DNA of 8,190 nucleotides from an uncultured Pseudomonadota bacterium (lineage in GTDB: Bacteria; Pseudomonadota; Gammaproteobacteria; Methylococcales; Methylomonadaceae), in assembly GCA_903953455.1 (NCBI GenBank), contig CAJBJW010000391.1, forward strand, positions 1 through 8,190, in the 5' to 3' direction. Under the pieces are notes generated by a model. That model saw only the letters and a list, made by a program, of their open reading frames with translations, was not told the origin of the DNA and searched no databases. The first letter of the stretch is position 1. Every line of letters begins with the position of its first letter. Below, one piece after another: positions 1 through 6,524 of the stretch. The position numbers and the translations under genes were made by a program.

Positions 1-2
1 AC

Positions 3-695
3 GTTATACGAAAACTCAACATTGCATATTTTTCAACAGGTGATGAATTAATTGGCTTAGGTGAAAAGCTTACCATAGGAAAAATTTACGATAGCAATCG
101 CTACAGTTTGCATGGTTTAGTGCAAAACCCCAATTATGACGTATTTGATGGCGGAGTCATAGCAGACAATCGCGATTTATTAAAACAAACGCTCCAGCAA
201 GCTGCCGAAAAATATGATGTTGTGATTACCACTGGTGGCGCCTCTGTTGGTGAAGCCGATTACGTCAAAGATGTGTTAACAGAATGTGGCAGCGTCAATT
301 TTTGGAAAATTGCCATGAAACCCGGCAAACCACTCGCCTTTGGAAGAATAGGTCATTGTTATTTTTTTGGATTACCGGGAAATCCCGTGGCGGTCACAAC
401 CACATTTGATATTATTTTAAAACCTGCCCTGCGCTATTTAACTAGTACCTATTCAAAAAAACCATTACTATTTTCAGCCTGTTGCACAACACCACTCAAT
501 AAGTCACGTGGTAGACAAGAGTTTCAACGCGGTATTCTCACGCAAAGGCCTGACGGGGTACTTGAAGTGGCTACATCAGGGCATCAAGGCTCACATGTAC
601 TAAGTTCTGCAAGCGCTGCGAATTGTTATATCATTTTGGATGTAGATGTTACCCACGTAGCCAGCGGCGATTGTGTTAATGTCTTATTATTTTAA
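3..695 (+). CDS. moeA: Molybdopterin molybdenumtransferase MoeA, C-terminal part (5' end outside window)
   Basis: MoeA inserts molybdate into adenylylated molybdopterin in the last step of molybdenum cofactor synthesis, in the cytoplasm. The reading frame is open from base 3 to the TAA at 693-695, giving 230 residues of a protein usually near 400, so the N-terminal domains lie upstream. The visible part begins in the MoaB/MogA-like molybdopterin-binding domain, with FSTGDEL, then YDSNR, TTGGASVGEADYVKD, KPGKPLAFG and GLPGNPVAV, all hallmark MoeA motifs. About the last 75 residues form the small beta-barrel MoeA C-terminal domain (NKSRGRQEFQRG, then SGHQGSHVLSSASAAN). A TTG inside the frame at 108 could be mistaken for a start, but the family sequence continues upstream of it. 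No terminator is evident before recQ, 96 bp downstream. The identification is firm; only completeness is unknown. Confidence 0.95.
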   Translation, partial: VIRKLNIAYFSTGDELIGLGEKLTIGKIYDSNRYSLHGLVQNPNYDVFDGGVIADNRDLLKQTLQQAAEKYDVVITTGGASVGEADYVKDVLTECGSVNFWKIAMKPGKPLAFGRIGHCYFFGLPGNPVAVTTTFDIILKPALRYLTSTYSKKPLLFSACCTTPLNKSRGRQEFQRGILTQRPDGVLEVATSGHQGSHVLSSASAANCYIILDVDVTHVASGDCVNVLLF

Positions 696-791
696 TATTA
701 ACTCGTAAAATGAGCGTGATTACTCACTAATGATCGATGAAAAACAGCTTACTATGTTGCCTCTTTTTTCTAATCCCATTCCCAATACCCA

Positions 792-2930
792 TTGAGCGCA
801 GCGCTTAACATTTTAAATGCCGTTTTTGGTTATCCGCAATTTCGTGGACAACAAGAAGCGATTATAAGTGGCGTCATCAAAGGCAATGACGCGCTTGTGT
901 TAATGCCTACTGGAGGGGGGAAGTCGCTGTGCTATCAAATTCCCGCGTTAGTACGCGAGGGAGTTGGTGTTGTTATTTCACCTTTGATTGCGCTCATGCA
1001 AGATCAAGTGAACACCCTTCAACAACTCGGTATTCGCGCAGCTTTTCTCAATTCAACGCTCACGAGCGAGCAAACACGCGATATTGAATTGAAACTCAAA
1101 CAAGGTGACATTGATTTACTCTATATAGCACCTGAGCGTCTTGCCATTGAGTCTACACAACGCTTCCTAAAAACCCTTTCTATTTCTTTATTTGCCATTG
1201 ATGAAGCACATTGTGTCTCACAATGGGGACATGATTTTCGTGTTGATTACCTGAATTTATCCGTTCTTCATGAGCAATTTCCCCATATACCACGCATTGC
1301 GCTCACCGCTACGGCAGATGAGCGAACACGCGTTGAAATTCAACAGCGACTGCAACTTGAAAACGCGCCACTGTATATCAGCGGGTTTGATCGCCCCAAT
1401 ATTCGCTACACCATCGTTCAGAAACAAGCATCAAAAAGCAAAAGCGAACGTCATCAACTACTCGATTTCATCCGAAAACATCACGAAGGCGATGTAGGCG
1501 TTGTCTATTGTTTATCACGTAAAAAAGTGGATGCCGTCGCGCAGTGGCTGTGTGAAAAAGGCTTAAATGCCCTACCCTATCACGCAGGGTTATCCGCTGA
1601 AGAGCGCAAAAAAAATCAACATGCATTTTTAATGCAAGACAGCATTATTATCGTAGCCACGATTGCATTTGGTATGGGCATCGATAAACCGAATGTGCGC
1701 TTTGTTGCACATTTAGATTTACCCAAAAGCATTGAAGCATATTATCAAGAAACCGGTCGTGCGGGCCGTGATGGTCAATCTGCCAACGCATGGATGGCTT
1801 ATGGTTTGCAAGATATTGTCATTTTACGGCGCTGGATTGCGCTTTCCGAAGCGGATGACACACATAAACGCCTTGAAAATTACAAACTCGACGCCATGCT
1901 AGCGTTATGTGAACAAGTGCATTGCCGCCGGCAAACGCTACTGCATTATTTTGGCGAAACACCCAAATCCTCTTGCGGCAATTGTGATACGTGCATTGAA
2001 CCCGCTCAAACGTGGGATGGCACCATAGCCGCGCAGCAGGCGTTATCTTGTATTTTCCGCACAGGGCAGCGCTTTGGCGTTGCGTATTTAATTGACGTTC
2101 TGCAAGGCATTGAAACAGAGCGTATTCGCCAGTTCAATCACGATAGACAATCAACGTTTGGCATTGGAAAGGCGTTAGATGAAACACAGTGGCACTCGGT
2201 TTTTCGGCAGTTAATGGCGCGAAATCTTGTCAGCGTGGATTTTGAGCATTTCAATACACTGCAACTCACTGAAAAAAGTCGCCCTATTTTGCGCGGTGAA
2301 GAGCGCCTCATGTTGCGACTCGAAACCCGTCCTGCTAAAACACCTCGCGCCACTAAAGTCGTCAAAAAAACGCAGTTGGCTGAAGATATGAAATCCCGTT
2401 TTTGGGAAGCGCTACGTGCAAAACGCCGCGCCCTTGCGGAAAATCAAAGTATTGCACCTTATATGATTTTTCAAGATGCCACACTCATGGCCATGTTGGA
2501 ATCTAAACCTCGCTCGCTTGCAGAAATGGGGGAAATTTCAGGGGTTGGTGAACATAAATTACAGGCGTATGGTGAGGATTTTTTAAGAATTGTACAGACA
2601 TTCACACTCATTGAAGACCAAAATTTAAGCAGTAGTGCACTGTCTATTCAATTGTTTAAATTAGGACATGATATAGCAAGCCTTGCAGTTGTTCGTCAAC
2701 TGCAAGAAACCACTATTTATGGCCATTTAGCCGAAGGCATTGCGCAAAATGATTTGTCGCTCAGTGATGTCATTGATATCCCCGATACAGACATTCAAAC
2801 CATTAAAAGCGCTATTGAGCGTTTACCCGATGAATATAAAAACTCCGTTAAACTGGTGTATGAAGCGTTAGACGAAAAATACAGCTATGGTGTTTTGCGT
2901 TGCGTTCGTGCGGCACTCAGCAGGTTTTAA
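792..2930 (+). CDS. recQ: ATP-dependent DNA helicase RecQ, long form with HRDC and HTH_40-like C-terminus
   Basis: RecQ is a 3'-5' DNA helicase of recombinational repair (RecF pathway) and replication-fork processing. Domain order: DEAD-like helicase core with Walker A MPTGGGKS (residues 38-45), DEAH box (137-140) followed by CVSQWGHDFR; second RecA lobe with ETGRAGRDG (arginine finger region, GRAGRDG 322-328); zinc cluster Cys378, Cys395, Cys398, Cys401; RQC winged helix about 405-515; HRDC domain about 537-605; then about 104 further residues resembling the HTH_40 domain seen at the C-terminus of long RecQ proteins. The 712 aa length matches Pseudomonas-type RecQ and exceeds the ~610 aa E. 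coli form. The start is TTG 792: the frame is closed by TAA at 771-773 and holds no ATG between, and starting there places GYPQFRGQQEAI at the expected distance from the N-terminus. No Shine-Dalgarno is visible upstream, which is C/T-rich, so translation may be weak or coupled. Confidence 0.96.
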   Translation: MSAALNILNAVFGYPQFRGQQEAIISGVIKGNDALVLMPTGGGKSLCYQIPALVREGVGVVISPLIALMQDQVNTLQQLGIRAAFLNSTLTSEQTRDIELKLKQGDIDLLYIAPERLAIESTQRFLKTLSISLFAIDEAHCVSQWGHDFRVDYLNLSVLHEQFPHIPRIALTATADERTRVEIQQRLQLENAPLYISGFDRPNIRYTIVQKQASKSKSERHQLLDFIRKHHEGDVGVVYCLSRKKVDAVAQWLCEKGLNALPYHAGLSAEERKKNQHAFLMQDSIIIVATIAFGMGIDKPNVRFVAHLDLPKSIEAYYQETGRAGRDGQSANAWMAYGLQDIVILRRWIALSEADDTHKRLENYKLDAMLALCEQVHCRRQTLLHYFGETPKSSCGNCDTCIEPAQTWDGTIAAQQALSCIFRTGQRFGVAYLIDVLQGIETERIRQFNHDRQSTFGIGKALDETQWHSVFRQLMARNLVSVDFEHFNTLQLTEKSRPILRGEERLMLRLETRPAKTPRATKVVKKTQLAEDMKSRFWEALRAKRRALAENQSIAPYMIFQDATLMAMLESKPRSLAEMGEISGVGEHKLQAYGEDFLRIVQTFTLIEDQNLSSSALSIQLFKLGHDIASLAVVRQLQETTIYGHLAEGIAQNDLSLSDVIDIPDTDIQTIKSAIERLPDEYKNSVKLVYEALDEKYSYGVLRCVRAALSRF

Positions 2931-2951
2931 TTTTTGAATTTGAAATTTGTC

Positions 2952-2957
2952 TATAAT
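2952..2957 (+). promoter_or_regulatory. Putative sigma70 -10 box upstream of ribE
   Basis: A perfect TATAAT lies between the recQ stop and the ribE start, about 40 bp before the ATG. No good -35 hexamer stands 16-18 bp upstream; TTGAAT at 2934-2939 is too close (12 bp). The surrounding sequence is A/T-rich. It is likely the promoter for the ribE-ribB unit and perhaps galU, but the assignment rests on the -10 match and position only. Confidence 0.45.
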
Positions 2958-2986
2958 ACTCAACCATTGCAATAAAATCATGAATT

Positions 2987-2993
2987 AAAGGGG
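2987..2993 (+). promoter_or_regulatory. Ribosome binding site of ribE
   Basis: AAAGGGG lies three bases before ATG 2997, an unusually short spacing but a clear purine-rich Shine-Dalgarno-like stretch. It supports ATG 2997 as the start, which also gives the canonical MFTGI N-terminus of riboflavin synthase. Confidence 0.5.
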
Positions 2994-2996
2994 CGT

Positions 2997-3656
2997 ATGT
3001 TTACAGGAATTATTTTGGCCATCGGCAAAATTACTGCTATTGAGTCGCGTGGGGGTGATGTGCGCTTAACATTGCATACCGGAAAACTGCCACTTGACGG
3101 CGTCGCACTCGGTGACAGCATTGCGGTCAATGGCGTCTGTTTAACGGCTGTTGCACTTGGAAAAGATTTTTTTAGCGCGGATGTATCCAATGAAACGCTT
3201 TCGCTCACAAGTTTAGCCCATGCAAAAATTGGCGCACCAGTGAATTTAGAACTCGCCCTCACACCAACCACAAGACTTGGCGGGCATATTGTGAGCGGTC
3301 ATGTTGACGGCATCGGCACCGTAGTCGATAAGAAAAACGACGGGCGCTCTATTCGCTTCACACTCAAAGCCCCTGATGAGCTAGCAAAATATATTGCACA
3401 AAAAGGCTCCATTTGCATTGATGGCATTAGTTTAACGGTCAATCATGTCAATGGCGCCCAGTTTGATATCAATATTGTTCCGTATACGCTCAGTGAAACG
3501 ACACTCAATCATGCCACAGTGGGGACGCAGGTGAATTTAGAAGTTGATCTGCTTGCGCGTTACATGGAGCGATTAATGAAAGGTGATGCCGCGGCTAAAC
3601 CTTATTCTGCCGTCACAATGGAATTATTACAAAACAGTGGATTTATAGCCCAATGA
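2997..3656 (+). CDS. ribE: Riboflavin synthase alpha subunit
   Basis: It catalyses dismutation of two 6,7-dimethyl-8-ribityllumazine molecules to riboflavin and a pyrimidinedione, the final step of riboflavin synthesis. The 219 aa protein has the expected two tandem lumazine-binding barrels, about residues 1-97 and 98-196. The N-terminal MFTGI, which contributes to the active site, is intact. Also visible are GDSIAVNGVCLT, SNETL, LGGHIVSGHVDG (around residues 94-105) and GSICIDGISLTVN in the second repeat, the pseudo-repeat of GDSIAVNGVCLT. The C-terminal tail after the second barrel is about 20 residues. It is the first gene of a unit with ribB, overlapping it by four bases (ATGA, 3653-3656), which implies translational coupling. 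A -10 box and Shine-Dalgarno precede it. No FMN riboswitch fits in the 66 bp leader. E. coli uses the name ribC (also ribE) for this enzyme. Confidence 0.96.
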   Translation: MFTGIILAIGKITAIESRGGDVRLTLHTGKLPLDGVALGDSIAVNGVCLTAVALGKDFFSADVSNETLSLTSLAHAKIGAPVNLELALTPTTRLGGHIVSGHVDGIGTVVDKKNDGRSIRFTLKAPDELAKYIAQKGSICIDGISLTVNHVNGAQFDINIVPYTLSETTLNHATVGTQVNLEVDLLARYMERLMKGDAAAKPYSAVTMELLQNSGFIAQ

Positions 3657-4753
3657 ACAGTACACAAGAAATTATCGACGATTTAAAACAAGGCAAAATG
3701 GTCATTATCATGGATGATGAAGACCGCGAAAATGAAGGCGATCTCGTCATGGCAGCGCAGTTTACACGCCCTGAGGACATCAATTTCATGGCGCGTTATG
3801 GACGCGGGTTAATTTGTTTAACTCTCACCTCTGAGCGTTGTCAAAAACTGCGTTTGCCCCTCATGGTGAGCGATAATAAAACGCCCCATTACACGAATTT
3901 CACCGTGTCTATTGAGGCCGCTGAAGGCGTCACAACGGGCATTTCCGCGGCAGATAGAGCGCAAACTATTAAGGCCGCTGTCGCGCCAGATGCCCGCGCT
4001 GAAGACTTAGTGCAACCCGGTCATATTTTCCCGTTAATGGCGCAAGCGGGCGGCGTACTCAATCGCGCAGGCCATACAGAAGCAGGATGTGATTTAGCGC
4101 GACTTGCGGGCGTTGAACCTGCGGCGGTGATTGTTGAAATTTTAAACGAAGACGGCTCGATGGCACGTCGCGCCGATTTAGAAACCTTTGCGCAGCAACA
4201 TGACCTTAAAATCGGCACTATTGCCGACTTGATTCATTATCGTATTCAACATGAAAATACGCTTGATAGAATCAGCGAGTGCGCCTATCCAACCGAATTT
4301 GGCAATTTTCATTTATATGCGTATCAAGACAGAAACGATAATAATCTACATTTAGCGTTGGTCATGGGGCAAGTGAGCGGCGATGAACCCGTTTTAGTGC
4401 GCGTTCATGCACGCAATTTACTTGATGATGTATTTTCATCTAAACGCAGTGAATCAAGTATGTCTATTCGCAATGCGATGGAAAAAATCGCTCAAGCCGG
4501 ATGCGGGGTGCTTGTCATTATTCGTCAAAATGAAACCAATAAAGCCCTCGCCGAACTCATTCATCGCTATGAACTCGCTGACAACGGTCATCACATACCT
4601 GCCCAAAATAACGATGTCGATTGGTGTACAACGGGTACGGGCGCACGCATATTAGGCGATTTAGGCGTGAAAAAACTCAAAGTGTTGGGTGTTCAGAAAA
4701 AATACGTTGCACTCTCAGGGTTTGATTTAGAAGTGTCAGAACACGTTGGCTAA
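3653..4753 (+). CDS. ribB: 3,4-dihydroxy-2-butanone-4-phosphate synthase with degenerate GTP cyclohydrolase II-like domain (RibBX type)
   Basis: The N-terminal half (about residues 5-200) is DHBP synthase, which converts ribulose 5-phosphate to DHBP and formate, supplying the four-carbon unit of riboflavin. It has the acidic loop MDDEDRENEGDL (20-31), TSERCQKLRLPLM, TNFTVSIEAAEGVTTGISAADRA, and the catalytic GHTEAGCDLARLAG (from 140), all intact. The C-terminal half (about 205-366) has the GTP cyclohydrolase II fold (FGNFHLYAYQDR, LVRVHARN, GARILGDLGVKKLKVL), but the three zinc-ligand cysteines of RibA are replaced by Asn255, Ser266 and Ser268, and the RQEGRGIGL motif is RQNETNKAL. It is therefore unlikely to hydrolyse GTP, and a separate RibA should exist elsewhere. 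This matches the RibBX variant reported in Proteobacteria. Automatic annotation would call it bifunctional RibBA. ATG 3653 overlaps the ribE stop, so translation is probably coupled. Confidence 0.93.
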   Translation: MNSTQEIIDDLKQGKMVIIMDDEDRENEGDLVMAAQFTRPEDINFMARYGRGLICLTLTSERCQKLRLPLMVSDNKTPHYTNFTVSIEAAEGVTTGISAADRAQTIKAAVAPDARAEDLVQPGHIFPLMAQAGGVLNRAGHTEAGCDLARLAGVEPAAVIVEILNEDGSMARRADLETFAQQHDLKIGTIADLIHYRIQHENTLDRISECAYPTEFGNFHLYAYQDRNDNNLHLALVMGQVSGDEPVLVRVHARNLLDDVFSSKRSESSMSIRNAMEKIAQAGCGVLVIIRQNETNKALAELIHRYELADNGHHIPAQNNDVDWCTTGTGARILGDLGVKKLKVLGVQKKYVALSGFDLEVSEHVG

Positions 4754-4789
4754 TTTTTTACTTTTAATTTTTTACGAGATTACATCACT

Positions 4790-5668
4790 ATGTCACAAAA
4801 AATACGAAAAGCGGTTTTCCCTGTTGCAGGCTTAGGCACACGTTTTTTGCCAGCAACCAAAGCCAGTCCAAAGGAAATGTTACCGATTGTCGATAAACCC
4901 TTAATTCAATATGCCGTCGAAGAAGCCGTTGCCGCTGGGATTGATACGATTATTTTTGTTACCGGTCGTAGCAAAAACGCGATTGTTGACCATTTCGATA
5001 AAGCCTACGAACTGGAAAACGAACTTGCAATTCGTGGGAAAACCGAAACATTAAAAATGATTCGTCAAATGATGCCGCCCAACGTGACGTTTATTTTTAT
5101 TCGTCAAGCTGAAGCATTGGGATTAGGTCACGCGGTACATTGCGCCAAACGCGCTGTGGGTAATGAGCCATTTGCGGTGATTTTAGCGGACGATTTAATC
5201 CGTAATGGTGACAATGGCTGTTTAACGCAAATGGTCGCGCAATATCACAAAAATCAATGCAGCATTTTAGGTGTTGAGCGTATCAATCCCGAAGAAACGG
5301 ATAAGTACGGGATTGTGAAAACCAAAGAACTCACGCCAACGTTAGGCCAAGTCGATTTAATTGTTGAAAAACCTGCGCCTGACCGCGCACCATCCAATCT
5401 TGCGGTTGTTGGGCGTTATATTTTAACGCCGGCTATTTTTCACAAAATCGAAGAAACCGGTAAAGGCGCAGGTGGCGAAATTCAATTAACTGACGCGATT
5501 GCGGCGCTGATGCTTGAGCAAAACGTGTTTGCTTATGAATTTGAAGGCAAACGCTACGATTGCGGCTCAAAATTAGGTTACTTGCAAGCAACGGTTGAAG
5601 AAGGCTTAGTTCATCCAGAAGTACAAGAAGAATTCCTCGCGTATTTAAAAAAACTCGTTTTAGCGTAA
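4790..5668 (+). CDS. galU: UTP-glucose-1-phosphate uridylyltransferase
   Basis: GalU makes UDP-glucose from UTP and glucose 1-phosphate, the sugar donor for lipopolysaccharide, capsule, trehalose and galactose pathways, in the cytoplasm. The 292 aa length is typical. The N-terminal nucleotide-binding signature is KAVFPVAGLGTRFLPATKAS (residues 7-26, with Lys24), followed by KEMLPIVDKPLIQYAVEEA. Further family motifs are QAEALGLGHAVHCAK, FAVILADDL (metal-binding Asp region), the VEKP motif around residue 194 with the substrate-contacting lysine, GAGGEIQLTDAI, and KRYDCGSKLGYLQATVE near the C-terminus. The start is ATG 4790; the preceding ACGAGAT is only a weak Shine-Dalgarno. The gene begins 36 bp after ribB with no hairpin between, so it may be read from the rib promoter, although the functions are unrelated. 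Confidence 0.97.
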   Translation: MSQKIRKAVFPVAGLGTRFLPATKASPKEMLPIVDKPLIQYAVEEAVAAGIDTIIFVTGRSKNAIVDHFDKAYELENELAIRGKTETLKMIRQMMPPNVTFIFIRQAEALGLGHAVHCAKRAVGNEPFAVILADDLIRNGDNGCLTQMVAQYHKNQCSILGVERINPEETDKYGIVKTKELTPTLGQVDLIVEKPAPDRAPSNLAVVGRYILTPAIFHKIEETGKGAGGEIQLTDAIAALMLEQNVFAYEFEGKRYDCGSKLGYLQATVEEGLVHPEVQEEFLAYLKKLVLA

Positions 5669-5681
5669 ACCATTGACAACA

Positions 5682-5687
5682 AAGAGA
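5682..5687 (+). promoter_or_regulatory. Ribosome binding site selecting ATG 5694
   Basis: AAGAGA sits six bases before ATG 5694. The alternative ATG at 5688 abuts the motif and the upstream TTG at 5673 precedes it, so neither could use it. Choosing 5694 also gives a clean lipoprotein signal peptide with its lysines near the N-terminus. Confidence 0.5.
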
Positions 5688-5693
5688 ATGACA

Positions 5694-6458
5694 ATGAAAT
5701 TCCTAATAGAAAAAAAATCCCTTATCGGCATTGTCATTCTTTCGCTGATGCTGACGGGTTGTGTTTATTGGCTACGCGCGTTTCAGGTGTATCAGCAAAT
5801 GAGCGATTTTGATAAAAATTTCGCTGTCGTTGTGACTGATGAATTTACGTTGCAATTCAAAGATCCCGTGCTTTACAACAAAGATTTTGTATCGCTCTCA
5901 AAACTTTTCCCAAGCGACGACTCGCCTACCCCAACAGGTCGCAAATGGCGTTACTGGTTTAGAAAAATTGACGCGCAAGGCAATATAATTAAACCCGAAA
6001 TTAAATTCTACACAGACCTTTATTTCAATAAAGAAAGCAAACTCACCGCATGGTCGTTTTCCTCTTTATTTTTGGAAATTGCACCGCCTAAATTTTTAGA
6101 AGTATCGCTACGCTCCATTGGTGGCGCAGAAATTGACAAAGAAAAAAGACAGCTCAAAGCCAACAGCGCCTTGCTTGAAAAAATTAGCGACAATTTACCT
6201 AAAAAAGCCGCTGTCATCGCTAAATTAGGCGAACCGCTTGAAATCAAAGACGAGCCAGAGCAAGAAATTTATATGTATCATTTCCAGCTTGAAACGCAAG
6301 GCATTGAAAAAGGCTATGAAGATCGGGCGTTAAACGTGGTGAAACTCACGTTTGATAAAAAGACGCAAGATTTAACCCGCATGGGGGGCAGTTTTGCCGG
6401 ACTGAAAGTGTCAATTAATTACAAAAACTTCTTAGTTGAACATTCGCAAGAAGATTAA
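5694..6458 (+). CDS. Uncharacterised lipoprotein
   Basis: I do not recognise a named family. From ATG 5694 the product is 254 aa. It begins with a charged n-region (lysines 2, 7 and 8), a hydrophobic core (about 10-20) and the lipobox LTGC with Cys23, so it should be exported, lipidated and signal-peptidase II processed. Residue +2 of the mature protein is Val, not Asp, which in the E. coli Lol rule favours the outer membrane. The mature part is soluble, lysine-rich, with no further membrane span. A first half rich in aromatic beta-type sequence (GRKWRYWFRK, IKFYTDLYFN) is followed by a segment, AVIAKLGEPLEIKDEPEQE then YMYHFQLE and VVKLTFDKKTQDLTRMGGSF, reminiscent of the BamE/SmpA-type layout (LGxP, aromatic strand, basic strand). 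That is only a suggestion. It lies 25 bp after galU, so it is probably co-transcribed, and it is followed by a hairpin. Confidence 0.8.
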   Translation: MKFLIEKKSLIGIVILSLMLTGCVYWLRAFQVYQQMSDFDKNFAVVVTDEFTLQFKDPVLYNKDFVSLSKLFPSDDSPTPTGRKWRYWFRKIDAQGNIIKPEIKFYTDLYFNKESKLTAWSFSSLFLEIAPPKFLEVSLRSIGGAEIDKEKRQLKANSALLEKISDNLPKKAAVIAKLGEPLEIKDEPEQEIYMYHFQLETQGIEKGYEDRALNVVKLTFDKKTQDLTRMGGSFAGLKVSINYKNFLVEHSQED

Positions 6459-6492
6459 AATCCCCCCTGTCCCCCTTTCAAAAAGGGGGATT
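6459..6492 (+). terminator. C-rich/G-rich palindrome, likely terminator or dispersed repeat
   Basis: Immediately after the lipoprotein stop, CCCCCTTT (6471-6478) pairs with AAAGGGGG (6482-6489) across a 3-base loop, an 8 bp perfect stem. A second arm, AATCCCCC (6459-6466), can pair instead with GGGGGATT (6485-6492), so two alternative hairpins share the G arm. The downstream sequence is pyrimidine-rich (TTCATTCTCTTTTCTTTC) but lacks an uninterrupted T-run, so termination may be imperfect. Similar short C-tract palindromes occur as dispersed intergenic repeats in cyanobacteria and some gammaproteobacteria, and this may be one copy. It separates the galU unit from hsdM. Confidence 0.55.
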
Positions 6493-6524
6493 CATTCTCT
6501 TTTCTTTCAAGCTAAACACACATC

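Noticed and set aside
108..695. TTG 108 as the start of a short MoeA-like protein
   Set aside because: The frame stays open to the left edge and encodes conserved MoeA motifs (STGDEL, YDSNR) upstream of 108.
696..740. Possible terminator or operator after moeA (GTGA-TTAC-TCAC and the TTAATATTAA palindrome)
   Set aside because: The stems are only 4-5 bp and A/T-rich, there is no following T-run, and no known operator motif is matched.
2931..2996. FMN riboswitch before ribE
   Set aside because: The leader is only 66 bp, too short for the FMN aptamer, and shows no recognisable conserved RFN elements.
2978..3271. Minus-strand ORFs within ribE, ribB, recQ, hsdM and the lipoprotein gene
   Set aside because: They lie wholly opposite genes with strong family matches and show no conserved motif or ribosome binding site of their own.
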